Part shown: positions 1 to 11,759 of the stretch, in pieces
How positions within the stretch are numbered: the first letter of the stretch is position 1
Layout of the letters: each line of letters begins with the position of its first letter
Assembly: GCA_036362985.1 (NCBI GenBank)
Contig: JAYGXS010000004.1
Coordinates: 32,709,382-32,773,381, forward strand
Length of the DNA stretch: 64,000 nt
Source: Ligula intestinalis
Lineage: Eukaryota; Platyhelminthes; Cestoda; Diphyllobothriidea; Diphyllobothriidae
Direction: 5' to 3'
The notes under the pieces: model-generated
Database searches by the model: none
The model's input: the letters and a program-made list of their open reading frames with translations, nothing else
What the model was told of the DNA's origin: nothing
Program-made: the position numbers and the translations under genes

Positions 1-1950
1 CGGCTTCTGAAACAGCCAATCACAGGCCGACTCACAGAGTACTTCATGTGATGACTGCGGACGTAGAGTGGTTACATAGGGTGACTTGACATTAGGCTTC
101 ATATTTCTCAATGGTTTTTTCATTTAAAATTAAGTCATTCGACTTGCCTCATTTCAACATATTTTCCCATGAATGCACTTTGAAGGTCTGTTGGGAAAGG
201 ATTATGTGAGAGCCTCTGATAAGCGTTCAGATTAGAGAAAAGTGAGGACAGCAAATAATGTGTATACTTCTGGAAGGAAAGCCTCATAGAGGGATATTTT
301 TCCCGGCAACCAAACGAACTTCTGTAAGAATCGATTTCCTTTCCTCTCTGTCGATTAGCCATACTGTGCCATGCACTGACCTTTTGCTAAAAAGTTCAGA
401 CCAAAATAATCATATCCGAATATAAGTAACTTTCAGTAAATAAAAGGTTCTACACTTCTGGACTCATGTGTCGTTCCTAACCAGACGGATTCACATTTCA
501 GGTCTGAACCTAGCTGATGCAAACTGCCGAAGTTTGCGAAAGACCTGCAAACCGGCATCAATACCTCTGCAAAAATTTTAAAATAACGATGAACAACCTT
601 ACGCGAATTTAAGACCTAAAGGTAATCTGAAAGTTTTATTTGTTTGTTTAGAAATACCAACATCTAAAAAACTTCGACTCTCGAAAACGTAATAATCACT
701 GTAACTAACCAATTTATGTTACTATAATAATTAGGTAAAGTCGTCAATGTACCATTACGCCTATATTAAAATTACATTCCTTTCATCATCCAGCTCTGCA
801 GGTATTCCTGATAGTGGGTATAACACCTATTTCTAAGTCGTCATTGAAGATCCCGTGAATATTTCACGTTTTTCAGACTTCTAAAAATTTTTTCCATAAA
901 TTTAGATTCCGTTTGATGCGTCTACCAAGACCTTAAAATAAACTATCTCTTAAAAGCATTTATCGAAAAATTAGGCTCTTAGATGTTCTTTCTTACGAAG
1001 ATGGCCGATTAGATCATATTTGTAGACTTACCAAAACACGAAAGTTCATTGTCAAGAAAAATGAACGTTCGTAACAAATGTTGGTATCAAGATTCGTAAT
1101 ATAAATCAAAAAACATTCTATAATAAGTTACGTCGTCAAATATAAATTATTTAGAATATCTGCAAAAGTTATAGTTTCCCAACGTAACATAAAATTGAAG
1201 CTGGATAACTTTGATCGGTGCTTTTTTCCTGAAAGTAAGTGATAGATCATGGGCTGACGATGGACGACCTCACTTTACTCTTTATGTTTCGTCCTTTGCC
1301 TTCTTCGACTGTATCCAACAGTCACGCGTACGCCAAAAAACCACTTATAACAACTATCGAGGTGGTACGGTACTATTAAGAGAAATAGTAACATAAAAAT
1401 ACACAATGGATATTCTAAGTCAAGAGCAAAGGGAGTCGGTCAAAGGGGCATGGATCTGGTTTTATAGGATTCCAGGAGGCAGTTCCTGTGGGCTCCCATT
1501 GGTCTGAAAACACCAGCACCAAAGGGGGGGGAGGCAGACGTGAACAGAGGCAATGCTGGATCGGCAAGATGGGGGGTTGCAAGCGTTCAAAATCAGTGAT
1601 GTCAAATGTTAGAATGTGTATGTTAGGGTGAAATGTCAGGGTGTGAAAGTGTGAACAAAGGGCCGAGACCGGCGGGGGGGGGGGCAGTATTCACTCATGT
1701 GCATTTGAGTGAGGGAGAGCGGCCAGCGTTCTAGGGAGCAGGGGGCAGCCCTCGGAAGGGTGTACACAATCATTTTGTAGGTCGGACGGGAGTCTCGTAG
1801 GAGAAGGGAGGTGGAGAATTCCAAACTTGTTCAGCCGGCAATAACACTTTATATTTGTGCGTTTTCACTGTTCTAAGCTTTCAAATGCAGCAAAGAGTGG
1901 CCTTATGTGTGTTGAGAGTTTGCTAAAACCGTTAATCTTCTATCCATTCC
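1..1950. other. Anonymous AT-rich DNA, no gene seen
   Basis: I see no coding sequence. Bases 1-75 resemble 8098-8165 and contain a CCAAT-like box (cagccaatcacaggc), so they belong to a dispersed CCAAT-box repeat seen several times in the window. Bases 1500-1830 are G-rich with two G-runs (near 1525-1532 and 1674-1684). The rest is unassigned. Confidence 0.6.
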
Positions 1951-2063
1951 CTTTCTTAATTACGCACTAGCGGAAATTATACTGCAGGCAAAGTTATCTG
2001 GCAACTTTAACAAGATTGTTTTCATTGGATTGTTTAAGTTCAGCGATGATACCCATGTAAGCA

Positions 2064-2491
2064 TTAAGGAAGTCAAGTTAAGCGAACGAACGTTTTCGAT
2101 TAATTCATCATCAGGCAATACAGTAATATAAGGGAGGGTAGAGTTAACGAAAGTTTTAGGCAAACCAATCAGTAGTAACAAGGGGGAGAGAGGTGTAACA
2201 GGATCAAGGGGGGATCAAGGGGATCAGATTCTAGTCTTAATTGGGGACAGAGAAATGGGGGTGGGGGGAGAGGGGAAGGGGAAGGAGTCAGATAATTAGT
2301 TAATGTCATCCCGTGGTCCACGTCTCGGGTTTTGTTGGGTTGTGTGATGACGCAAGGTGTCAACGTCTTGAGACTGTGTCGGTGACCTTTGGATGCTTGA
2401 TGCCGCTGTCTCATCATTGTTTCGCGACGTAGTAAGAGGCGTGAGGGCGGATGTCGAAAGGGCTTTTGGCCACGGGAGCCTTAGAGCCGCT
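2064..2491 (-). repeat. PLE terminal repeat, left arm
   Basis: This 428-bp arm pairs with 3913-4340. Read on the minus strand it contains the ORF C-terminus, a pyrimidine-rich 3' UTR (C- and T-runs, G-rich on the plus strand at 2180-2290) and a hammerhead-like core at 2084-2114. Confidence 0.85.
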
Positions 2492-3953
2492 ACAAATGCT
2501 TTCTGTGCACATAAAACTGGGTTTGTGAGGCGAATGGCGACTGCTTCTGCCGTCGCAAGTATCCGCTGACGCAGGAACTTAGGGTGTTTAGCCGGAACTT
2601 TATAGACGACTCTAAATGCTTGGTTGACGTCTACTCGATGACCGCTGTCTACCAAGTGAGCCAGAATTGCGCTTGATATCGACTTAGTTTCGTCTCTGTT
2701 TAACCACGCAGGGTGATGCTCTCGCATGCGCTTGGATAGACGTCTAATCGTTCGACCAATCTAACTTGCCCCACAGGAGCATGTAAAGTTGTAGATACAC
2801 ATTGATGTGGTCTGGAACGGCAGTCTATCCTTGCCTTCAAGGCGAAGAAGTGGAGTGCTCGAGAACAATAATCTTAACTTTGCTGCTGGATATGTACGCG
2901 CGATTGCAGCGTTCAGACGAAGCTGTAGAAGTTCGCTTGCTGGATCTCCTTGAAAAGGCAATGTAAGAAATACGGTTTTCTTCTCAGCCGTCGGTACCTC
3001 CGGTCTTGGTGGACGTTCCTCCAAAAACTTATCGATGAACTCATCGGGAAACCCATTATCTTGTAAGGTATTTTTAAGCAGTATGAGTTCATCCTCCAGT
3101 GTCTCTGGAGAACATATTCTCCTAGCTCGGTTCGTGAGGCAGCGGACAAGGACTCGTTTCTGACTTAGTGGCACAAAACTGTAGAAGTTAGTGTATTGCC
3201 CTGTCCAGGTCTTCTTACGAAATACACTTCTAATTATTGATCCATCAGATCCTCTACTAAGGAGGACGTCCAGAAAGGGGAGGCACTGTCTGTCCTCTTT
3301 TTCAAAGTGAAGGTTAACGCTGAGTGCACCTGATTCACTTTATCTAAGAATGTGTCAAGCTCAAGTCTTCTGTCTGCTATTATAAATATATCATCCACAT
3401 AGCGAGCATAGGCTGGAAAGTCTTTTATAATAGGGGAAAGTTTGTTGCTCTCCATTTTGCCCATGAAAGTATCCGCTAAAAGAGGTCCAAGCGGTGATCC
3501 CATCGCTAACCCATCTATTTGGCGGTAAAATTGGCCATTAAAGCTGAATTGCACGTTTAAAGTGCAGCTTAAGAGTAATTGCTTCATGTCTCCGATCGTC
3601 ATGCCGATTGGGAACTCTTTGTCAACAATCTCGTCACACAAAAATTCTATGGTTTCTGTGAGGGGAATGTTGGTGAACAGTGACGTGAAATCTAGGGATA
3701 ACATCGTTTTACCGCTGATATTAGTGTTTCTTATGGATTCGACGAATTCAAACGTGTCCCGTAGGCTATGCGGTGCTATTTGGTACCGAATCAGTTTCAA
3801 CTTTTCTGCCAGCCACTTTGCAATTACATGATAGGGTGAGTTGCACATGTCCATTATTGGCCGTATTGGAACGTCTGGTTTGTGAATCTTTGACAAACCA
3901 TAAAGCCTTGGGAGCGGCTCTAAGGCTCCCGTGGCCAAAAGCCCTTTCGACAT
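2296..3953 (-). pseudogene. PLE polyprotein: reverse transcriptase plus GIY-YIG endonuclease (5'-truncated, two lesions)
   Basis: The RT fingers/palm are recognisable from YGLSKIHKPDVPIRPI through LSLDFTSLFTNIP, the QIDGLAMGSPLGPLLAD box and the catalytic YVDDIF, all typical of Penelope RTs. A frameshift near 3300 moves the continuation (FLDVLL, then FVPLSQKRVL) into another frame. The C-terminal nuclease carries CSCGAS, then a TAG stop at 2761-2763 exactly where the Tyr of the YIG motif is expected, then IGRTIRRLSKRMREH and HLVDSGHRVD. The protein would prime and copy element RNA at a nicked target. With one frameshift, one stop and no N-terminus (cut at the inverted arm), this copy cannot be active as it stands. 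Confidence 0.85.
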
Positions 3954-4340
3954 CCGCCCTCACGCCTCTTACTACGTCGCGAAACAATGATGAGACAGCG
4001 GCATCAAGCATCCAAAGGTCACCGACACAGTCTCAAGACGTTGACACCTTGCGTCGTCACACAACCCAACAAAACCCGAGACGTGGACCACGGGATGACA
4101 TTAACTAATTGTCTGACTCCTTCCCCTTCCCCTCTCCCCCCACCCCCATTTCTCTGTCCCCAATTAAGACTAGAATCTGATCCCCTTGATCCCCCCTTGA
4201 TCCTGTTACACCTCTCTCCCCCTTGTTACTACTGATTGGTTTGCCTAAAACTTTCGTTAACTCTACCCTCCCTTATATTACTGTATTGCCTGATGATGAA
4301 TTAATCGAAAACGTTCGTTCGCTTAACTGGACTTCCTTAA
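3913..4340 (+). repeat. PLE terminal repeat, right arm (inverted copy)
   Basis: Inverted partner of 2064-2491. It carries the same C-terminal coding stretch on the plus strand (ALRLPWPKAL to PRRGPRDDIN, 3917-4105), so the RT region on the opposite strand begins inside it. Differences seen between the arms are single substitutions near 2347/4057, 2293/4111 and 2076/4328. Confidence 0.85.
4290..4320 (+). ncRNA. Hammerhead-like core in the PLE terminal repeat
   Basis: The sequence has CTGATGA, a short spacer, then GAAA followed by the self-complementary AACGTT and C. In a hammerhead this would give the catalytic CUGAUGA and GAAA with a stem III that can form only between two molecules. Stem II and stem I are weak here. 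The mirror copy is at 2084-2114 on the minus strand. It probably descends from the ribozymes known in PLE terminal repeats; activity of this copy is doubtful. Confidence 0.45.
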
Positions 4341-5650
4341 AGACTGTTTTCGGTGTTCATCTCCAAGGTAAAATATACAACATAGCAAACACTAAACTAC
4401 CCATTAATATTTCGACCACAACATTGCATGAATTAGGTCACCTACTGTATTAGTCGGCTGCGACCTCATATTATATCCCCAGCGAACGGGATTATTGTCC
4501 CTCACATAGGAGCAATTCTGTCTTGAAGTTCCAGCTCTAGAGCCTGCAGATACTGTCGCATTGTAAAGAACGGTTGGAGGATATTCGTAGACCCATCTGA
4601 CCATTTCCGGTGCTCAGACCTTTCATCTTGCCATGTTCAGCCCTAAACTGCTTTCCTGATCAGTTCTGGTCAAAGCATAGGATTTCTGTGCGAAACTCGT
4701 GCTAGGTGGCGGATGGGGAGAGCTGGTGTCCTTTGGCTGTCAGCATCTCCCCAGTTCTCCCACTACGGGGAGCCTAATTCGGTGCCTGATGCCTGAGAGC
4801 CTAATTCGGCTTGGTAATCACGGCGAAGTTTCTGACACCCAGTATACGACCCACAGCTGACGCTTTGCACAGCCTTGGCGCAGGCGCATTCTGTGAAAAT
4901 GCTAAATTACCTGATGATCTCTTAATTTCCGATCAAGGCGTAAGTACTTCTTACTCTCTCTCTCTCGTCTGGCTCGCGCGACCGACAGAACTGAAGTTAC
5001 GGGAAGATGCGGGGGCGAGGGAGGACATTGAGACGGACGGAGGCGGAGGGGTGAGCGTGAGTGTACGACAAGGACAGATGAGTAACCCCCGTACTGGCGC
5101 TAATTCGAGATGACGTGACCTCGCCTGTTTTCGTTCCCCCTTATACGCGCCTGCTGCTTCCCCCTCCCCTAAAAGGACGCTGTGCACAAAGGGAGAGAGA
5201 GAGCGCGACCAGCAAAATTACTGCTTCTGCGACCCGCTATCAGAAGGCATCGCAAGTGCTGCGGGCAGAGGCGGAGGAGGACGCGGCGGCGATGGGAGAG
5301 TCGTGGCGCTGGCGCGACACGCGCGTCACCTGGGTGGCAGGCGGGCGGGCAGGCAGGCAGCTACGCGAGGCGAACAAAGAACGCGATGACACGGATGACG
5401 CTACAAGTAGACAAAGAAGCCTCCTCCGGCAGTCGGAGTAGTCGTAGGGATGGGTCCGTGGAAATTGATGGCTGTATGCATCGCCAAGGGGAAAGTCGGA
5501 GAGTTGGCGCGATAGGGGGTGCACCATTTGGGCTGCAGAAAGAGGCTAAACTAGCACTGTGGAGGCCATGTAGACCTCAGTGTCAACCAGCTCATTTTGC
5601 CCTCAGTTGATAAATTGACAGTACCTGTTCGGTGTCATCATTGCGGACCC
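4341..5650. other. Unassigned, including a CpG-rich block
   Basis: No recognisable gene. Bases 4740-4815 contain a short repeated phrase (agcctaattcgg twice). Bases 4950-5530 are CpG- and purine-rich with CT-runs, and open frames here (for example 5182-5610) are Arg/Ala-rich, as expected from base composition alone. The block could be the promoter-like part of an old retroelement or a CpG island; nothing in the sequence decides. Confidence 0.5.
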
Positions 5651-8050
5651 AGTCTGAACCAGCCAAATCTTACTGCTGGTCCCCACACCGGGGTCTCCAA
5701 GGGCGGCGGATAGCAGAATTAAATTCAAACGGGGTGAGTTAAGATGTGACTTGCAAGCTGTAGAGGACTACCACTGGTCTCCGTTGAAATCTTCATGTCC
5801 GACTAGCTCATAGGAAGGACCATTTTAGCGCGTACCAAGTAGGTGCTAGTCACTGTTGTCAGACAGTGACGAGTGAGTTCCGTAAGCGATCGGTGGGCGT
5901 TCATGAACGAAGGTCATTATGTCTGATATAAACGAGCCTGTGACATGCCGTCACGTGATTTGGTGAACTTGTAGCCATCGATGACGAGGCTTCGCTCTCC
6001 TATTGAGGGACAACGACAACTGGAGTTGAAAAGGGGAGGAACTGGGGACACTACACTAGCAGTACTGAAAAGTCCATCTAAACTTTAATCAGAACGAGAT
6101 GGAATAGAAACACTCCCAATCAGTTATTGGATCAGGTATAAACCTAATGGCTTAGACACTTGGCTGTTGGTACCTGGGCCATCGTCGTGACTTATACAGG
6201 TATTCCTTTGTGGAGTCGGCTTGTAAGACAACTACCACAAGCTAAATTTCCCCACTGATCACGTACCAGTGGCAAGGCAAACCAAACAAGCTACAAGTGT
6301 CATGTATGTTCAGGTCTTTAGCTTTACAGGAAGCGAATCTCGGTTATGAATTTTGGGGTCTCATGGGTGACATAAAGGTCAGAAGAGAACCGGAATATCC
6401 CGCCAAGTGAGTTTAAAGAGCCTTCAATCGAGTATATTGAGAGATTTGTTGAACCTCCTTGAACATGAGTATCTAGGTATCGGCACCAGTGGACAGTCCC
6501 GGCCTTTCAGTCGGATAAAAATTGGGGGCATTGAACGCTGTGGCTGCTGTGGTATGTGCATCCGTCTAACGATTTAGGGCTAAGACCTCACGAAGACTTA
6601 GCAGGTCTATTGAAGAACTCTAAAGTAAGCTCCAAGTGCGAAGTATAGGTAGGTAGGCATTTTAGGGACGTTCCAGAACCGACCAAAGAAGTGAAATTGG
6701 TGTAAACCATTTCTGAATATCAAACTAGTATCGTGTATCAATTAGTGCGCTAGAAGTGACTATTTTAGTTTCCCTTGCCTTTGTGGACAATGTTAATCTG
6801 CTTACAATATTATTTGTCGTTAGTGGGGCTAAAGAGTGAGTCCCAAGGCAGAACGGCACAAGTGAGTTCCGTTAGCGATCGGTGAATGTTTATCCGTCAA
6901 GTTCAATAGGCAGTGTGCATCTGCCTACACTACTAGCCACTGTGCGGCGGGTGGCGGGTCAGCCCCAAGGCAGAAGGGGACGAGTAGGTCCCGGTATCGG
7001 TCGGTGAGTATTCATAAACGAAAGTCATTGTTGTCCTTTAAATGAAAGGGGTCCTAAATTTGCCTTGAACTTCGTTTCTTGACTGTGCGTTGAACTTAAG
7101 ATCCGTTTAACAAAGACAGGGAATGAAATCCTTTGTCCTAGTAAAAAGACCAGCTAAACTGTCCAATTAACCATCGACCTGAAGAGAAGAAACGTGATGC
7201 GTAACTATAGCCTGAACTGTTGGTTTGATGCTGTGAGTGGGAAGGGGGTGGGAAGAGTTATGCAAGCAAGCCAGTTCAGATTACAGTGAAAAACTGTCCA
7301 GCGTACTAAAAACCCCAACTCACGAGGCAGCATAGAGAGGGTTTGAGAGGACGGGGGAGAAGAGGGTTACGTCCTTTATTGATACTTACTACGGCAGTGC
7401 AAGTTTGATCACGAGATCCAGCTGCCTACAGGTCTCTGCTTTTCTTTACCCTATTGCAACAGTTTCTGCATATCGCAGGAGACGCTCATTCCTCATCTGG
7501 CGCACGACAGTTGACTAAGAGGTCGCGAAAATCGATAACTTCCATATATTATGTGCATTTCGTTGCCTTCATTTTGTCCCCATAGAAAAATTTGCTGCCT
7601 ACAAGACATTTAACGGAGATATAAGGACACTCTCCACCCCCTTCGATCGAGCCCCTTCTACGCTGGTCAAGGTCAGCGCACTCCCGCGGTAATTGATCGA
7701 TTTTTAGGGTTGTCCCGGCCTCACGAGGGCGGTTGTCTTTTGTTTGAACTCACGATACCTAAACCACAACACATTACCTCGTCTTCATTCTCACGTTTAT
7801 CCTCGTGATTAGCTTCTGCACCGATCATCCAACCAAAGGCCATACCACCTCTGTCGTCCCTCTAGAGGTAGACATGGTCCCTACACCAGTTCAGCTACAA
7901 CCTGATGCATTGCTTACGAGCCAGAAGGGCGATAGCCTTCGAAATATACCCTGTTACAATGCTAAAAAATATATCATTAATTTTCATCGACCAGTCTTGC
8001 AATTTGATATCGTAGTGACTAACTCCACACGAAGCGCACTTGTGAACGCG
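5651..8050. other. Anonymous DNA with short dispersed repeats
   Basis: No ORF of note. A roughly 50-90-bp repeat built around gttccgttagcgatcggtg occurs at about 5870-5930, 6830-6900 and 6955-7030, and again at 25250-25325. The last three are preceded by a shared phrase (cccaaggca). Bases 6740-6805 resemble the 3' tail of the hammerhead SINE (ttgcctttgtggacaatgt). The rest is unassigned. Confidence 0.5.
5868..7030 (+). repeat. Dispersed repeat, three copies
   Basis: Copies near 5870-5930, 6830-6900 and 6955-7030 share gttccgt(t/a)agcgatcggtg followed by an A-rich end resembling aacgaaagtcatt. A fourth copy is at 25250-25325. Identity is high only in the core. The family is unknown. Confidence 0.6.
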
Positions 8051-8089
8051 TGTCGTGACTAGCTCGAGTCGAACGCAAACTTGTGAACG

Positions 8090-8420
8090 CTTGCTGCTTC
8101 CGGCTTCTGGAAAAACCAATCACAGGGCGACTCACACAGGACCTCACGTGACGACTGCCGAGCAGATCGGACTTAAGATGCTGTCCGCTGACTTGCGGTG
8201 GTGCGGTCGTCTGACAGTCAATTCCCTACTGCCTATTCTCCATTCCTTCTGCACAGAATATACTGTTCCCACCAATCTTACCTTCCCAAGACTTCTCTCT
8301 TCCCTTAAGGAATCAGCCCTGAAGGTTGCAGTTGCTAGGGTTTAACTTACTTAACCCCCGCGATAATATAGTTGCGAGAATAGTTAAACTGGCAGTTCTC
8401 AAACAAATCAAATCCCACAC
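8090..8420 (+). repeat. CCAAT-box repeat family, copy 1
   Basis: It starts with aaccaatcacaggg and contains the family core (gcacagaatatactgttccc, then cttaaggaatcagccctgaaggttgcag and gggtttaactta). The same core recurs at about 8985-9140, 11240-11420 (minus), 16100-16210, 27810-27905, 34270-34420 (minus) and 51010-51150 (minus). No coding capacity is visible. It may be the regulatory end of a retroelement or a short nonautonomous element. Confidence 0.65.
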
Positions 8421-8984
8421 ATTTATAGGCCATTTTCAAAGTCTGCTCCTGCCGCCTTTTAATCCTTAATCAAGTTTAGAATGAAAGGCGATGCAAACTG
8501 TCCCTGTAAACTTTGGCCTTCGATTCCGACTATGTCCACTATGTGCCCCACAGTCTGGCGTTGCAGGGACGGTGACTTACAATTGCATAAGTTTTCAGTG
8601 ATGGTAGACCTGCGTTGCATCTACCGCACTCCCTCTTCTCTCCCCTTTGCCCGAACCCTGTGGCAAGACAGGAGCAAGAAGACCAGAGACACGATCGAGC
8701 GCAGACAGGAGGTGCGCCCGAGCCTCCACCACACTTGACTTAGTTCGCACGGAGTGAGTGTGTTGTGACTAGCTCGCGTCGAAGCGGACTTTCCCAAAGG
8801 CCCACCGATGCGGTTCTCGACGTCTGCAAACAGCCAATCACAGTTGCCGCATAGATGCCCTTTGGGCCGGCGCCGAATAGCAAGCATGCACGCGTGAATT
8901 GCTTTCTCTGCCTACTGGCCTGACTGCTGTCAAACAGGCACCTGGACCAGTCTGGCCTCCTGGCTAGTCGTATGCCATCCAAGT

Positions 8985-9145
8985 CAAACCTCTTTCCATC
9001 TATTCTCCGTTCCTCTGTGTACACAATATACTGTTTATACTACTCTGGCCTCGACTGACTTCTTCTATACTTAGTAACCATGGTCTGAAGGTCGCAGTTT
9101 TCAGGGTTTAACTTACTTAAGCCCCTGCGATAAGTGCACCATAAA
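8985..9145 (+). repeat. CCAAT-box repeat family, copy 2
   Basis: It contains tgtacacaatatactgttta, ctgaaggtcgcag and gggtttaacttacttaagcc, matching copy 1. Upstream, 8825-8845 has the CCAAT-like cagccaatcacag, so the two parts of the family keep their order. Confidence 0.65.
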
Positions 9146-11235
9146 GGCCACAGGTTGCTGGTGCCTGAGCCTACATCCGCACGTGCCATAAGCGTCCCCC
9201 CTCCATGTTCGCCATTTGTTATGGGAACCCAGCCCGAATAACGCCTGCCGCCCCCTGGTCTGGCTCCCGTGTTGGTCAAGCGCATCTACTACGCCCGTCT
9301 AGGGGACACGCCAAGACAGTCAACATTCTTATGACCACCAACAGACCATCAAAACGATACATTCATGTTTATTTTAAAAAATAAACCTTTTATACGTGAG
9401 TGTATTATCCCGGTTTATCTTGCTTGCGGATGTCATTATGCCTTGGAGAACCGGGTCGGGATACCTCACAAACGGCAACACTGTTAGAAGCAATAACCAC
9501 CTGACGAAAAATCCGCGACGTATGTCGAAAATTCAGGCAAATGAAAGTCTTTTCCCAGCGATCACATCTTCTTCTTCTTCTCAAAGAGCACATTATCAAG
9601 GCCATTCTGAACTTATCTGTGTCGGTAACGGGCGTTAAACCAATCTTAGTTGATGATGCACGCGTCGTTTAGGCCAGAGCCAAGTGGGTTTGGCAACTCG
9701 AAGCAGAGTTAAAATACAGACTACTCAAATAAATATAGTAGCCACAAAATAGAGGTACGTCTTGTTTGCGTTACCGGAGGATAAACGTGGACATCATGCC
9801 GAGATTTTGACAACTACAGACTTGAGCTCGTCGTATTGACGGTGGAACTGTGTGGTGCGCGTTAACAGAGTGAAGAAGAGGGACAGACATGGGGCTGGCC
9901 GTCGATGATGTTTTGGTAGTATGCAAGAACAGTAAGTAAGTTGAAGTTTGTAGCGTAAACAACAATAACAACTAGAATTACTAACGATAATTGGGGAGAA
10001 TGGCGTCTATTGCGAATAAGTAACAGCAGAAAAAGGACGGGAAAAAACGGCACAGCAAAACTGTAACACAACCTAACGAAAAACGTAGCCCTCTCAGATA
10101 TCATTTGTCGTAGAGTGCAGAATGCCCTTGGCAAGTTCTAGAAGGCTCTGCACTGAAGACAATCTCGCCCACTAGCATAGACTGACATAGTTCGCAGTGA
10201 TGAGTCGGCGGCCAAACCACACAATTATCGATTTTCTACACGTTCAAATTTCAGTTGTTTTGTACACACGCCAGAACTAGCCCCTCATTTGTTGCTGTTT
10301 TCTCATCTCTGACGATGGACACCTGTAGGAGCCCGAAAGCTCAGACCAATAAAATCATGATTCCGGTGTTCGATAAAACTTCTTCCCAAAATATGTACGT
10401 TCTTGGAATGCGAAAATGTGCCTCTATTCATACTTCATGTTCGGCAGAATACGATCGAACAGTAAGAACCTATTTGCTAAAACAGCTTGAAGCACAAGAG
10501 CGCCATTAATGAAGAATCGATAATCTCCAACAGAGAAAACATAAAACACTTAGCTGTAAGTCATGACTGGCTCTTGCTGTTTCTTTGTAAACACAGTCAA
10601 AAAATGTACTGAAAAGTGCAAGTAAACAAGAAAATGCAAAATTGAAATTGTACAAAGACTAGCAATTTCAAAACGGCTTTCCCAAGAAAAGTAGGTTGAT
10701 CATGCTCTTAGCTTTACTAAATAAGCCAAAATTACGGAGCGTGATTTGGGAAAGAGGGGTCGGAAAATTACCTAGGTAACCATGAACGCATATGTGCTCC
10801 ACGAATGACCCCAGTCACGCATACCAACATGATCAGATAGGAAGTACACAAGACGCTTTCCGTTCCACTAACGACCTATCTACAGTGCCTTATCTATTCC
10901 TCTGCTATAACAATGTAGTGACAGGGGATGTAGATTTTACGAGGGTGGGTGTAGAATTTTGGCTGAAAGCTCATCGTAAAAGAAGTGTGGTGCATCAGGA
11001 ATGCCCACAACAGTCGATATCATCCATCCAGTTTGCTTTTGCGATTTTGAAACGAGTAGACGTCGCAGGCCTCGGCAACTGGGTCATTTTTACCAGGTGC
11101 ACGTCAGATATCACTGAATAGTTGAAAAATGAAGGCCAGCGCCTGAAATTCGCGTAAATCAAGCAAAGTGGTGCCGTCACGTAAACGGGCACTATCTACA
11201 GGTCTTCCGGAATAGAAGCCCTATTCTTTGTTTCG
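9146..11235. other. Unassigned, with one PLE 3'-end fragment
   Basis: No gene is recognised. The short open frames have no family features. Bases 10255-10390 are homologous to 38340-38450 and look like the 3' end of a PLE, with a hammerhead-like motif (separate entry). Confidence 0.5.
10303..10345 (+). ncRNA. Hammerhead-like motif at a PLE 3'-end fragment, AGCT variant
   Basis: CTGACGA (core with the variable seventh position changed) is followed by a possible GG...CC stem II and GAAAGCTC. The expected ACGT palindrome of stem III is replaced by another palindrome, AGCT. Stem I can form about three pairs (TCT with AGA). Downstream DNA matches 38400-38440, another PLE end. Confidence 0.45.
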
Positions 11236-11239
11236 AGGC

Positions 11240-11420
11240 CGTTTAAAAATGAACCAAATGTATCGCGTTGTGTTAAGGCTAAGAGATTTAACCTTAACGA
11301 TTGCGATCTTCCAGCCTCTGTTCCTTGGGAGAGGAGAGAGGAAAGACGGTGGGAAGGCCAGACTTTTAGGAACAATATATTGTGTACACAAGAGTTAGGA
11401 GAACGTTGCCACTTGGTCTG
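11240..11420 (-). repeat. CCAAT-box repeat family, copy 3
   Basis: Minus-strand copy: reverse complements of tgtacacaatatattgttcc, the cctctcctcccaaggaac phrase and the gttaaatctcttagcc end are recognisable. A CCAAT-like site in reverse (ctgattggccag) lies at 11585-11597. Confidence 0.6.
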
Positions 11421-11759
11421 ACATGGCATTCAACCGTGAAGGCCGTTTGAGAGCGTTGGGTCGTCAGAGCGGCCAACGACGCTGCTTGCGGCCGTAGCCA
11501 GACGGGCGGAATCTCGAGTGGCCGTCAGCACGGAAATTGCCCCAACGACCCCAGAGCGAGGATTGTGTGAGTCAGCTTCAGAGTGCTGATTGGCCAGACC
11601 TGTATCGAGTGCATGTGTGCGTCCCAGGGCAAAGGTCGCGCCTCGCATGTGGACGTGGGCCATTGCTCTAGGTCGAGCGCCACTGGGTGACCAAGTTTGT
11701 CACTACGAGACCAAATATGAGGCGTCAGGAGTTAGAAGGGCATCGGGCAGCAGCAACCA

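Larger units (their letters stand above)
2064..4340 (-). mobile_element. Penelope-like retroelement flanked by 428-bp inverted repeats
   Basis: The element reads on the minus strand. A unique core (2492-3912) holds the reverse transcriptase, a linker and the start of the GIY-YIG nuclease. On each side lies the same 428-bp block in opposite orientation: 2064-2491 matches the reverse complement of 3913-4340 with only about three differences that I found. The repeated block encodes the C-terminal end of the ORF plus 3' untranslated DNA. PLEs are known to carry LTR-like repeats in direct or inverted orientation, and this fits the inverted form. The true outer 3' end may extend to about 1960. Near-identity of the arms implies a young insertion or recent gene conversion. 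Confidence 0.85.

Noticed and set aside
3562..3831. A plus-strand gene within the 2-4 kb element
   Set aside because: It is the antisense shadow of the reverse transcriptase.
5182..5610. A 142-codon protein rich in Arg and Ala
   Set aside because: The region is CpG- and purine-rich and is open in several frames on both strands. No domain or conserved pattern is visible, so base composition explains it.
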